This document shows positions 1 through 8,324 of a DNA stretch of 64,000 bases, one piece after another; within the stretch, counting starts at the first letter, position 1, and the number at the start of each line of letters is the position of its first letter. Below the pieces are notes generated by a model. It was not told the origin of the DNA. It searched no databases and worked only from the letters and a program-made list of their open reading frames with translations. Position numbers and translations under genes: made by a program. This DNA comes from Sphingobacterium athyrii (GTDB lineage Bacteria > Bacteroidota > Bacteroidia > Sphingobacteriales > Sphingobacteriaceae), in the NCBI RefSeq assembly GCF_003071065.1, contig NZ_QCXX01000010.1, positions 248,614 to 312,613 on the forward strand, written 5' to 3'.

Positions 1-355
1 GTCGTTTTAAATCAAGCCAGGCGCCGTCAACGTTGACCGTACAACACAGCGCACCATCCTTGCGGTAGACCTGATGTACAAAAGAAAATCGGCTGTTTGT
101 CTTATTGTATTTGGTTAATTCGACCTTTACCTGTACATACTCGTCGAGATGTACTTCCTTGGAGTAGATCAGCTCTTCCCTGAATAGAATCGGTCCGATC
201 TGAAACTCGGCGAACTTATCCAGCGAAAAGCCCATTTTGTTTAACATATTGCTCCGTGCCTGTGCACAAATATCCGCATAAGCAGAATGGCGCATATGTC
301 TATTGGCATCGATTTGCGCCCAGATGACCTGGCCTTCGTAAAATATATTTTCCAT
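1..355 (-). CDS. Hotdog-fold acyl-CoA thioesterase, cut by window edge
   Basis: The reverse strand reads open from an ATG at 355 to the window edge, so the C-terminus is missing (118 codons visible). The product starts MENIFYEGQVIWAQIDANRH and continues with a segment resembling the 4-hydroxybenzoyl-CoA thioesterase family: D-A-N-x-H-M near residues 16-21 corresponds to the family's D-x-x-x-H-x-N region, followed by the long alpha helix (A-D-I-C-A-Q-A-R). Members hydrolyse acyl-CoA thioesters in the cytoplasm. The substrate cannot be read from the sequence. It is divergent from the sigma factor gene at 473. The family call is fairly safe; a specific substrate would be a guess. Confidence 0.7.
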   Translation of the reverse strand, partial: MENIFYEGQVIWAQIDANRHMRHSAYADICAQARSNMLNKMGFSLDKFAEFQIGPILFREELIYSKEVHLDEYVQVKVELTKYNKTNSRFSFVHQVYRKDGALCCTVNVDGAWLDLKR

Positions 356-472
356 AATTATTATCCTGATTTGCCTCCTTTTTATGAACAATTTACATAT
401 TTTTAAATTAAGCTGTAACACTTTGTTTGTTTGCTATACTTATTAGCTGAAAAGATCTAAAAAAAATTACCA

Positions 473-976
473 TTGGCTCATTCGGAAACAGAATTTCTTC
501 GATTGATTGACGAAAATAAAGGAATTATCGTCAAGGTGAGCCGTATGTATATGGATGACCATGAGGGGCGGCAGGATCTTTATCAGGAAATTGTATATCA
601 GCTCTGGAAGTCTTACGCCTCGTTTAAGAATCAAAGTAAGTTTTCGACCTGGATGTACCGTGTCGCACTAAATACCGCGATGGTATTTTTAAAGAAAGAG
701 AAGAAGCAGCAGATTTACGATAGCCTCGAGGAACGTCATGATTTTGCGGAAGAGTCCTATAATCCGGATAAAGATGAGCAGCTAAAAATATTCTATCAGG
801 CAGTACATGAATTAAACGCGGTGGAAAAAGCATTGATCTTTTTATTTCTGGAAGGTCAGAGCCACCGCGAAATAGCCGCGTATTTAGGGATATCTGAAGT
901 GAATGCGCGGGTTAAATTAAATCGTACCAAAGAGCGGATTCAACAAATCATTAAAAAATACAATTATGAATTTTGA
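473..976 (+). CDS. RNA polymerase sigma factor, sigma-70/ECF family
   Basis: This 167-residue protein has the two-domain layout of ECF sigma factors. Region 2 covers roughly residues 10-80 and includes the D-L-Y-Q-E-I-V-Y-Q-L-W helix and the F-S-T-W-M-Y-R-V-A-x-N motif. Region 4 is near residues 105-160 (E-G-Q-S-H-R-E-I-A-A-Y-L-G-I-S-E helix-turn-helix). The start is a TTG at 473: an in-frame stop lies just upstream (458-460) and no ATG precedes conserved region 2. Its stop overlaps the start of the next gene by 11 bases, so the two are translationally coupled. Such pairs normally consist of a sigma factor and a membrane protein that controls it. The regulon is unknown. Confidence 0.85.
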   Translation: MAHSETEFLRLIDENKGIIVKVSRMYMDDHEGRQDLYQEIVYQLWKSYASFKNQSKFSTWMYRVALNTAMVFLKKEKKQQIYDSLEERHDFAEESYNPDKDEQLKIFYQAVHELNAVEKALIFLFLEGQSHREIAAYLGISEVNARVKLNRTKERIQQIIKKYNYEF

Positions 977-1607
977 TGAATTAAAAAAATCTTGGCAAGA
1001 ACAGCCCATGGATGAGGATTTGCAAAATCCAAATCTTAAACATTATAAGGAAGTCGGCAATATCATGGCCAAACTAAGACGTAATATCAAACGTGAATTT
1101 ATTTCCTGGGTAGTCTGCATGTTTTTCCTGATTGCCGTACCTATGCTTCCTATCTATAAAATCTCCGGATATGCGGCTTTTGCCTATTACTTTTTTATTG
1201 TGCAGATCTCCCTGTCAAGCCTGCTTTACTATCGTCGGTTTTATTATCTGATCAAAAGTGCCAAACAGATTGATCTGCTCGCATCAAGGGAGCACCTTCT
1301 CAAACTGTATTATGATCTCAAATATGCCGTAGAGACCTATCGTATTGTCGCCTACGTCATGATTCCCCAGGGCTTATTTCTCTACCTCATTATGATTGGC
1401 CAAAATAGGGCAGTCGCCTGGTTTGAAAAATTGTATCACTTCAAGGAAACTTTACAGCAGGATCCTAACTTTATTTTTTGGATCATCTTGTCTGCAATTA
1501 TTTCTATCGTAATTATTGTAGTGATTACTGAAATTATGATCCGTGTCTATTACGGGGATTACGTTAAACAGATTAAAGAAAATTTGGATCAGATGGAAGC
1601 TGAATAG
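966..1607 (+). CDS. Membrane protein, putative partner of the adjacent sigma factor
   Basis: This 213-residue protein of no named family begins 11 bases inside the end of the ECF sigma gene. The N-terminal ~40 residues are soluble and charged (M-N-F-D-E-L-K-K-S-W). Hydrophobic segments lie near residues 46-66, 70-88, 126-145 and 170-192, with a short charged C-terminal tail. Four membrane segments with the N-terminus in the cytoplasm fit a membrane-bound anti-sigma factor or sensor. This role is inferred only from the overlap with the sigma gene. There is no zinc-binding anti-sigma motif (H-x3-C-x2-C). Confidence 0.6.
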   Translation: MNFDELKKSWQEQPMDEDLQNPNLKHYKEVGNIMAKLRRNIKREFISWVVCMFFLIAVPMLPIYKISGYAAFAYYFFIVQISLSSLLYYRRFYYLIKSAKQIDLLASREHLLKLYYDLKYAVETYRIVAYVMIPQGLFLYLIMIGQNRAVAWFEKLYHFKETLQQDPNFIFWIILSAIISIVIIVVITEIMIRVYYGDYVKQIKENLDQMEAE

Positions 1608-1722
1608 CTTGTTTTTGGACGGCCGAAACCTGCTGGAGTAAGTGAATTTTTACTTTCAGCAAACCGTAAAGCGAAAAAGGTAAGGTTTTTGTTCCGTATC
1701 TTGTTTTCGAAAATCCTTGTCC

Positions 1723-3378
1723 ATGATGTACAATCCGACCAAGAAGTTACAGCGAAGTTCCCAGATATTAAGCATATTGGCAAAATATGGTTTCAAGGAT
1801 GCTATTGCCCGGCTGCCCTGGAAAGGGTCAAGAGCGAGCTTAGAACGTAATATTGATGTTGACAAGATTAGTGTATACACACGTATCCGAATGGCTTTGG
1901 AGGAGCTTGGGCCTGCCTTTATTAAGTTAGGGCAGTCTGCTTCCACACGTGAAGGGCTGCTCCCAAAAGACCTGGTCGAGGAACTCAAACGTTTGGAAGA
2001 CAATGTGCCACCCTTTGAAGTCAACATTCGGGAATACCTTGCTGAGGAACTGGGATTAGACGTTACAGCGCAGTTTCAAACCATTGAGACCGAACCTTTT
2101 GCCGCAGCCTCTATCGCACAGGTATATCGGGCAACGCTAAAAGACGGAACAAAAGTCGTTTTAAAAGTACGCCGGCCTGGAATAGATGAGGTCATGCGCG
2201 TCGATCTTGCGCTCATGCGGGATATCGCCAAGATCCTGACCATGTACAACGATGCCCTGGAGAATCTTAATCTTTCGTTGATTGTCGAATCTTTTGCAAT
2301 GACGCTGCAGGAAGAAATGTCCCTGGTCATTGAACGGCATAACATCGAACGCTTTGCCAAGAATTTTAAAGGCAACAAACTGATCAAAGTGCCCAAAGTC
2401 TATCCTGATCTGTCTACCGACCGCGTGCTCTGTATGGAATACCTCGACGGATTCAAAGTGACGGATGTTGCTGAAATAAAACGGCGAGGAATGGACGTGG
2501 AGACCTTAGTGAAAAATGGGATCAACCTTTACCTGGAACAGGTGATTATCCATGGCTTCTTTCACGGCGATCCGCACCCCGGTAATATGATGGTAATGCC
2601 TGATGGCCGTATTGCCTTTCTCGACTTTGGCAACATGGGGAAATTGCTCGGAATTGACCGACGGCAGCTCGAAGAGTTTATTCAGTCTGCAATTTCCGAA
2701 GATGCAGTGCGACTCGCCGACGTTATTGAAGACGTGGCTGTCGTGAGCCATATCCCTGACCGAAATCAATTTGAGCGTTCCCTGTACGAAATATTCGATA
2801 TGATCGATAATGTTTCCCTGGGTGATCTTAGCCTCGATCTGCTGTTCAATAAACTCTGGAAAATCATCGGTGATAATCGTTTGTATTTCCCAGAATATAT
2901 CTATCAGCTGATGCGCGGCATCTCACTGATGGAAGGCATCGGCCGTCAGCTTTATCCTGATCTGAATATCATGGAAAGTATTAAGCCTTTTGCACGTCGG
3001 ATTATGATGGAGCGGCTTTCGCCCGAAGCTATTTTCAAGAAAGGAAAGCATAAGATCGAATCTTTCGCACGGGATGTGGAAAAGCTTCCGGAAGACATGC
3101 GCGCTCTGGTGCGCCTTTTTCGTACAGGGAATTTTACGCTTAACCATCGCTTGATCAGCGCGCGCTCGTTCAATGCCATTCTCCGCAAAGGGGTAAACCG
3201 GATTGTGATCGGTATTATGTTTATGTCTCTCAACTTATTGGGTGGAATGGTTATTGTCGCACGTATTGAACCTCAATGGCTGGGGATTCCTGTTTTTGCC
3301 TGGATATGTCTGGGGTCAGCCTGGATCTTTGCCGTATATTTGTTTATCGCCATGATCAGGGCGAAGGATAATGATTAA
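1723..3378 (+). CDS. AarF/ABC1/UbiB family kinase-like protein
   Basis: This is an atypical protein kinase-like ATPase of the UbiB/ADCK family, proteins linked in other organisms to isoprenoid quinone and lipid metabolism at membranes. With the ATG at 1723 it has 551 residues. Family landmarks are present: K-L-G-Q (about 68-71), the alanine-rich A-A-A-S-I-A-Q-V-Y loop that replaces the usual glycine-rich loop (127-135), the catalytic-loop-like H-G-D-P-H-P-G-N (281-288), and the metal-binding D-F-G (301-303). Two hydrophobic helices at the C-terminus (about 487-510 and 517-540) should anchor it in the inner membrane. A TTG six bases upstream is an alternative start. It stands alone, with no quinone biosynthesis genes nearby, so its substrate is unknown. 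Confidence 0.9.
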   Translation: MMYNPTKKLQRSSQILSILAKYGFKDAIARLPWKGSRASLERNIDVDKISVYTRIRMALEELGPAFIKLGQSASTREGLLPKDLVEELKRLEDNVPPFEVNIREYLAEELGLDVTAQFQTIETEPFAAASIAQVYRATLKDGTKVVLKVRRPGIDEVMRVDLALMRDIAKILTMYNDALENLNLSLIVESFAMTLQEEMSLVIERHNIERFAKNFKGNKLIKVPKVYPDLSTDRVLCMEYLDGFKVTDVAEIKRRGMDVETLVKNGINLYLEQVIIHGFFHGDPHPGNMMVMPDGRIAFLDFGNMGKLLGIDRRQLEEFIQSAISEDAVRLADVIEDVAVVSHIPDRNQFERSLYEIFDMIDNVSLGDLSLDLLFNKLWKIIGDNRLYFPEYIYQLMRGISLMEGIGRQLYPDLNIMESIKPFARRIMMERLSPEAIFKKGKHKIESFARDVEKLPEDMRALVRLFRTGNFTLNHRLISARSFNAILRKGVNRIVIGIMFMSLNLLGGMVIVARIEPQWLGIPVFAWICLGSAWIFAVYLFIAMIRAKDND

Positions 3379-3460
3379 ATGGCTTGCTGGCATTAGCCTA
3401 TTTTTTTGAATGATTTATGCAATGAGTAATCTCGGATAATCTAATAGCACAACACATATA

Positions 3461-4246
3461 ATGGAAATCAATCTAATTGGAAAAAAGGCCCTGATCGGTG
3501 CCAGTTCTACCGGTATCGGCGCGGGCATAGCCCGAGTGCTGGCATCCTGTGGCGCTTCGGTTACCTTGGCATCACGCAGTGAAGAGAAATTGAAGCATAC
3601 GTTGGAAAGCTTGGATACCTCAAAAGGGCAGCGGCACCAATATATCCTGGTCGACTACAATGATCACGAAGCTTATAAGGTAAAAATAGATGACTATTTT
3701 CAGTCAAATAAAGTGGATATTCTGGTCAATAATTCCAATGGGCCGCAGGCGGGGACGATCGACCAGAAAAACCTGGCGGACTACCAGAATGCCTTTGAAC
3801 TTTTGTTCCAGAATCATTGCTATACGACTTCCTGCGCATTGCCCTATATGTTGGCAAATCGATATGGACGGGTGATCAATGTATCGTCCTCTACAGTGAA
3901 GGAACCTGTATCCAATCTGGTTTTGTCCAATACCATCCGTACCGCATTGATCAGCTGGAGCAAATCGCTTTCGGATGATGTCGCAAAAGATGGCATAACA
4001 GTCAATAGTATTTTAACAGGGTTATTCGATACCGAAAGGATTCAATCGTTGACCAATTTGGATGCACAGCGGTTAGGTATATCGTATGAGGAAGCGCTAC
4101 AGTTGCGTTTAAAACAAGTGCCGGCCGCACGCCTGGGCAAGCCCGAGGAATATGGTTATCTGGTTGCCTTTATTTGCTCGGAGTACGCCAATTATCTCAC
4201 GGGGACCAATATTCCCCTCGACGGCGGCATGTTAAAAGGCTTGTAA
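3461..4246 (+). CDS. SDR family protein with altered active site
   Basis: This 261-residue short-chain dehydrogenase/reductase has a Rossmann fold with a cofactor loop G-A-S-S-T-G-I-G (residues 13-20), an N-N-S-N-G segment in place of the usual N-N-A-G, and the C-terminal L-T-G-T-N-I-P-L-D-G-G typical of 3-oxoacyl-ACP reductase-like members. The active-site pair is changed: where most SDRs carry Tyr-x-x-x-Lys, this protein has S-N-T-I-R (about 156-160), although the preceding serine cluster (V-S-S-S) is intact. It may use another mechanism or act on an unusual substrate. It is a single gene ended by the hairpin at 4311-4345. The fold is clear; activity and substrate are not. Confidence 0.85.
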   Translation: MEINLIGKKALIGASSTGIGAGIARVLASCGASVTLASRSEEKLKHTLESLDTSKGQRHQYILVDYNDHEAYKVKIDDYFQSNKVDILVNNSNGPQAGTIDQKNLADYQNAFELLFQNHCYTTSCALPYMLANRYGRVINVSSSTVKEPVSNLVLSNTIRTALISWSKSLSDDVAKDGITVNSILTGLFDTERIQSLTNLDAQRLGISYEEALQLRLKQVPAARLGKPEEYGYLVAFICSEYANYLTGTNIPLDGGMLKGL

Positions 4247-4310
4247 GGTAAAAAAGAAATTCGCCCGGGAACAGGGAGCTTTTGGCTAAGTAAGCTGTAA
4301 GCTTTAAAAA

Positions 4311-4345
4311 AAAGTGGCTATCCAAAATCTTGAGTAGCCACTTTT
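4311..4345. terminator. Bidirectional intrinsic terminator
   Basis: A perfect 10-bp stem (4311-4320 with 4335-4344) encloses a 14-base loop, flanked by a run of A on the left and T on the right. It lies between the convergent SDR and YceI genes. The reverse-strand U-run is longer, so it is the stronger terminator for the YceI gene. Confidence 0.75.
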
Positions 4346-4375
4346 CGTTAGTCTGTGTGATTTAATAATCTTTGC

Positions 4376-4969
4376 TTAGTTCAATACCAACTCCGTATTG
4401 ACAATAATGTCGACATCAGAAGCAACAGCTTCTACACCCGAAGGTAATTTGTCGTTGTATTTTATACCAAAATCATGACGGTTAATTTTAGCTTTTGCTG
4501 TAAAGCCTGCACGTGTTTTCCCCCAAGGATCGGTAATGACTCCACCATTTTGGGTGACATCGAAGGTTACTTTCTTCGTTACGTCACGGATGGTCAGATC
4601 TGCTACCATGATGTATTTACCTTTCACTTTGGCATTTTTGAAGGTAATTGATTTTAACGTCATTTTTGGAAATTTCTCTGCGGCAAAGAAATCATCCGTT
4701 TTTAAGTGATTGTCACGTGCTTCAATGCGTGTATCAATGCTATTGACATCAATGGAGAAATTTACTTTTGCATTGTTGAAACTTGTTGCGGTTGCAGTTT
4801 CAACTGTTCCCTCCACTTTGGTAAACTGGCCGTCAACGAAACTGATGCCAAGGTGTTTGACATCAAATCGTGCATTGGTGTGCCCGGGGTCTGCCGACCA
4901 TTTTACTTGTGCTACAGCAACATTAACCATTAACACTGCTACTGCCAGAAATTGGAAAAATCTATTCAT
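4376..4969 (-). CDS. YceI family secreted protein
   Basis: This 197-residue protein has a cleavable signal peptide (M-N-R-F-F-Q-F-L-A-V-A-V-L-M..., likely cut after A-V-A). The rest matches the YceI/polyisoprenoid-binding fold: W-S-A-D-P-G-H-T-N-A-R-F near the mature N-terminus, a central region with F-F-A-A-E-K-F-P, and G-A-I-type strands ending in I-I-V-N-T-E-L. These proteins form an extended lipocalin-like barrel in the periplasm that binds long isoprenoid lipids. The ATG at 4969 was preferred over an upstream in-frame ATG because it gives a compact signal peptide. The next gene upstream on the same strand is a Crp/Fnr regulator, which may control it. Confidence 0.9.
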   Translation of the reverse strand: MNRFFQFLAVAVLMVNVAVAQVKWSADPGHTNARFDVKHLGISFVDGQFTKVEGTVETATATSFNNAKVNFSIDVNSIDTRIEARDNHLKTDDFFAAEKFPKMTLKSITFKNAKVKGKYIMVADLTIRDVTKKVTFDVTQNGGVITDPWGKTRAGFTAKAKINRHDFGIKYNDKLPSGVEAVASDVDIIVNTELVLN

Positions 4970-5076
4970 GTTGTTTTCTATTTGTTTATTTATCAAACGT
5001 TTAATTGTTCAAAATGTTTGTTTGAACAAGCTTTTGCAAAGGTGAGATAATCTTAAATAGAAAAAATTGATGTAGG

Positions 5077-5664
5077 TCAAGAATTTCGATTGGGCTTTAA
5101 AATTTGTCTTTTTAAACGGCTTAAAAACTCTTGTGTGACCCCGAGATAGGAGGCCAGTTGCATATTTGATATCCGTGGATAGATTTTAGGATACCTTTTG
5201 ATAAAATCCAAGTAGCGTTCCTGGGCTGTAAAACCTATGCTTGATATGATGCGGTGCTGGGAGGCGATTTGTGCCCGTTGGGCCATAATTCTGGAAAGCT
5301 TCTCATAGATCGGATGGTCTTCGTACAATTTATCTTTATCTGTTTTTGATAAGGTAAGTACAACCGAATCTTCTAGGGCCTGAATATTCTGCAGGGCCGG
5401 TTCCTGATAATTGAAACTGGCAATATCACCAACCCACCAGTCTTCAATGGCAAATTGCAGGATATGTTCGATACCGTCGGCTGTGACATAGAATGATTTA
5501 AACAGACCACTGAGGACATAGGCTTCATAGTGACAGATTTCACCGGCCCTTAAAAAGTATTCCTTTTTCTTGATTTTTCTGACATGATAACGCGATACAA
5601 TATCATCTAATTCTTCTTCGCTGACATTGATACGCTTTTTTACAAATTCCTTGAATTGTTCCAT
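5077..5664 (-). CDS. Crp/Fnr family transcriptional regulator
   Basis: This protein has 195 residues from the ATG at 5664. The open frame continues about 67 codons upstream, but that stretch does not resemble the family. The N-terminal two thirds is a cyclic-nucleotide-binding-type beta roll (F-L-R-A-G-E-I-C-H-Y-E-A-Y-V-L-S-G-L-F-K). The C-terminus carries a short helix-turn-helix (Q-L-A-S-Y-L-G-V-T-Q-E-F-L-S-R-L). No iron-sulphur cysteine set of the Fnr type is visible. The layout matches the many small Crp-like regulators of Bacteroidota that act next to their own gene. The likely target is the YceI gene about 100 bases downstream on the same strand, which is inference. Confidence 0.85.
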   Translation of the reverse strand: MEQFKEFVKKRINVSEEELDDIVSRYHVRKIKKKEYFLRAGEICHYEAYVLSGLFKSFYVTADGIEHILQFAIEDWWVGDIASFNYQEPALQNIQALEDSVVLTLSKTDKDKLYEDHPIYEKLSRIMAQRAQIASQHRIISSIGFTAQERYLDFIKRYPKIYPRISNMQLASYLGVTQEFLSRLKRQILKPNRNS

Positions 5665-5941
5665 TAGGGTGCAAAATACAAAATTTTGCTTTGCTAATTT
5701 AATACGCTGGTTGATTTCAGCCAATTTTAAGGCAAAATAACTTAGCGGCGAAACTTTGGGTGAAAGAAATAACGGTATTTGCTGAATATGAACAATATGA
5801 TGGTTCAGGTATCTAGTAATTTGGACATTTTGGTGTAATATTTGAATAAAGAAAACGTAATTCAACTTGGTTTCATCAATAATTGGTATCTTTTATTGAA
5901 ATTTTAAATTTTGGTAGAAGTCCAACGTTAAACATGTTCTA

Positions 5942-6481
5942 ATGAAGTTTGTAGCACCGAATAAACTTGAAAATGATAAGGTCGTATTAAAATTGATTGA
6001 CCCGGTCGATTTTGATGTCCTGTATCAAGTGGCTAAAGATCCTTTGATATGGGAACAACATCCTAATAAAGACCGCTGGAAGGAGGATGTCTTTCGTGCT
6101 TTTTTTGATGCGGCCCTGGAGAGCAAAGCAGCTTATCTTATTTTAGATAAAACAACCGGGCAATGCATAGGAAGCACCCGGTATTATGGTTTGAATGAAG
6201 CTGAAAAGTCTATTTTCGTTGGTTTTACCTTTTATGCGAGAGCCTATTGGGGAGCAGGAATAAATCCTTTGGTCAAGGAAATGATGTTTGACTTTGCCTT
6301 TAATTTTGTGGATAGGATTTATTTGCACGTAGGAGCCGAAAATTACCGTTCACAAAAAGCGGTAGAACGTTTGGGTGCGAGCAAGGTGGCCGAGAAAATG
6401 GTGTCTTATGTCAACGAGCCCGAACGAAAGAATTTTGAATATGCCCTGGATAAGTCCACATGGCTCAGAGCCAAGCGATAA
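5942..6481 (+). CDS. GNAT family N-acetyltransferase
   Basis: This 179-residue protein resembles the RimJ/RimL branch of GNAT acetyltransferases, which move an acetyl group from acetyl-CoA to an amine. The characteristic stretches are I-G-S-T-R-Y-Y (strand 4), F-V-G-F-T-F-Y-A-R-A-Y-W-G-A-G-I-N (acetyl-CoA-binding region around residues 95-112), and N-Y-R-S-Q-K-A-V-E-R-L-G-A-S (about 134-147). The start ATG at 5942 is divergent from the Crp/Fnr gene. It is a single gene; the acceptor is unknown. Confidence 0.85.
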   Translation: MKFVAPNKLENDKVVLKLIDPVDFDVLYQVAKDPLIWEQHPNKDRWKEDVFRAFFDAALESKAAYLILDKTTGQCIGSTRYYGLNEAEKSIFVGFTFYARAYWGAGINPLVKEMMFDFAFNFVDRIYLHVGAENYRSQKAVERLGASKVAEKMVSYVNEPERKNFEYALDKSTWLRAKR

Positions 6482-6501
6482 ACAGCTGTTGCTTAGCTGA
6501 A

Positions 6502-6903
6502 TTATCCCTTGACTCCGCTCAATATACTGCCGATAATAACGGTCAATACAATCAATGTAATGATGATATAGAGCTTATCTTTTTCAATGATAAAACCGAA
6601 GAGGGAGCCGATTACCCGTACAATAGGTGTACAGATCAAGAGCAAAACCCCAAGTTGTATAATTTGGGGAATATTTTTGTTGAATACCCCAACAATAATC
6701 CCATGGATGGTGGTATTTGATTTTCCCTCACCGATAAAGTCTCTGTAGTTGGGTACTGAATCCTGTCCATGGACTACCAGATACCAGATACCACCGATCA
6801 CCAGGATGGAGGAGGCCAGGATAACGCCTATGCGTAAAATTTGTCCCACCAAAAGTGAGATATCCTTATCACCCCAATAGTTTTTTGAAAATACCTGTTT
6901 CAT
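6502..6903 (-). CDS. DUF1634 family membrane protein
   Basis: This 133-residue protein (from the ATG at 6903; a TTG two codons upstream is less likely) has three hydrophobic segments near residues 21-41, 71-90 and 105-125. The opening (W-G-D-K-D-I-S-L-L-V-G-Q-I-L-R-I-G-V) is typical of the DUF1634 family. Members usually sit next to TauE/SafE permeases, as here, and are thought to be accessory subunits. The biochemical role is unknown. It is probably the second gene of a two-gene operon with the permease. Confidence 0.8.
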   Translation of the reverse strand: MKQVFSKNYWGDKDISLLVGQILRIGVILASSILVIGGIWYLVVHGQDSVPNYRDFIGEGKSNTTIHGIIVGVFNKNIPQIIQLGVLLLICTPIVRVIGSLFGFIIEKDKLYIIITLIVLTVIIGSILSGVKG

Positions 6904-6982
6904 CTGCAAATAATTATTTTTAAATGTTTATCGCCAACGGCAAAACGAAACGTATTATTGTTATTCGTTAAAGATTTGCTGC

Positions 6983-7816
6983 TTAAAATTTTTGTTGAAA
7001 TCCATTAAAAATCATTTCGAGTGCGACCAATGTGATGGCTACAGCAAAAATAATACGCAAGGTCTTGGGGTTCATTCGTTTCAAAAGCTTTGACCCTGTA
7101 ATAGCGCCACAAAGTACACCCAGAATGACAGGAAAGGCAATACCAGGATCCATATAACCCCGTTGTAGGTAAACCACGGCTGAAGCCGCTGCCGTCACCC
7201 CGATCATGAAATTACTTGTTGTTGTACTTACTTTAAATGGAATTTTCATCATGCTGTCCATGGCGAGTACTTTCAGGGAACCTGAACCTATGCCCAGTAG
7301 TCCCGAGAGCACCCCGGCAACGCCCATTAATGAAAAGCCACCAACGACATTAGTCAGTTTATAGGGAACGAGCTTGCCTTCCGAAGGGTAGGTACTGTTC
7401 AGTTTTAACTTTTCGGCCAAAGCCGAACCACCGGATAGCGCATGTTCATTTTTCTTGCGCACCGTCATTGCGGCCGAAAAGATCAATACCACACCAAAGA
7501 TAATGGCAATGGTGTTGGTGGGCATGTAGATCGCGATAACGGCACCAATGACAGCGCCGATTGTCGTTGCGATTTCCAAAAACATCCCGAGCCGAATATT
7601 GGTAATCCCTTCTTTGACGTAGGCTGTAGCTGCACCCGAAGAGGTTGCTATTGACGCCAGTAATGCTGCCCCAATGGCGTAACGGATGTCAACGTGGAAC
7701 AGGAGGGTCAGCAGTGGAATGACGACAACCCCGCCCCCTAAGCCTGTCAGCGAACCTAAGAGTCCTGCTACAAATGCACCCAAAAGGAGGATGAGTGTAA
7801 AGGTGAGAATAGTCAT
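6983..7816 (-). CDS. Sulfite exporter TauE/SafE family permease
   Basis: This 277-residue polytopic membrane protein is counted from the ATG at 7816; the longer open frame would add 36 residues that do not look like a membrane start. It contains the repeated glycine-rich motif of the TauE/SafE (DUF81) family in both halves: L-L-G-S-L-T-G-L-G-G-G near residues 21-31 and L-S-G-L-L-G-I-G-S-G near 173-182. These permeases move sulfite, sulfoacetate or other organosulfur and organic anions across the inner membrane. The DUF1634 partner follows on the same strand. The transported compound cannot be inferred from the window, which has no sulfur-metabolism genes. Confidence 0.88.
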   Translation of the reverse strand: MTILTFTLILLLGAFVAGLLGSLTGLGGGVVVIPLLTLLFHVDIRYAIGAALLASIATSSGAATAYVKEGITNIRLGMFLEIATTIGAVIGAVIAIYMPTNTIAIIFGVVLIFSAAMTVRKKNEHALSGGSALAEKLKLNSTYPSEGKLVPYKLTNVVGGFSLMGVAGVLSGLLGIGSGSLKVLAMDSMMKIPFKVSTTTSNFMIGVTAAASAVVYLQRGYMDPGIAFPVILGVLCGAITGSKLLKRMNPKTLRIIFAVAITLVALEMIFNGFQQKF

Positions 7817-7980
7817 ATAGTTGTTTGTTGCTCCGGGGACATCAGTTAGCCTCCGGAAGATAATTTGCTGTAAACTTAAGGGCTTTTTGTTGTTTTTGAA
7901 ACTTTGTGGCCCGAATAGATACAAATGTTACATCAATAGGTGCCCCATTGCATCCGGTGAAAGAGATGCTGCCTTACACC

Positions 7981-8172
7981 TCACGGCGTAGGCAGCAGCG
8001 TCATCTTTCTGTTTGAAGATTGCAATATTGTTTTGCCAGCAGTGTTTTCAGGACTGCCAACAATATTTTGTTGACCAGTAGCATTGGCGGTTATAGCCGT
8101 TTTCTGTTGGGCGAATGCAATTGAAATTAAAAATAGAAAAAATAGCAAGGTTTTCTTTGTCATCATGATCAT
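7981..8172 (-). CDS. Small secreted protein of unknown function
   Basis: A 63-residue open frame has a clear signal peptide (M-T-K-K-T-L-L-F-F-L-F-L-I-S-I-A-F-A, cut before Q-Q-K-T). The mature part is about 40 residues and polar. It could start at any of three close ATGs (8172, 8166, 8163). It lies about 150 bases downstream of the histidine kinase gene on the same strand. No family is recognised. The good signal peptide is the main reason to believe it is translated. Confidence 0.5.
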   Translation of the reverse strand: MIMMTKKTLLFFLFLISIAFAQQKTAITANATGQQNIVGSPENTAGKTILQSSNRKMTLLPTP

Positions 8173-8324
8173 ATGAAGCAAAGAAAAAGGACATAGATTA
8201 AAAGCGCCTTAATAAATGCTTAAAAAAAACTTAAAATTTAACTGTTTGACGATAAATAAAAGATGGTTCGATTTGTTTTTTAACCCATTATGGGTAAAAA
8301 TGCGAATGGGTTTGAAGGAGCGGT

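Noticed and set aside
4710..5045. Forward ORF of 111 codons over the YceI gene
   Set aside because: It is antisense to YceI, whose signal peptide and family motifs are clear.
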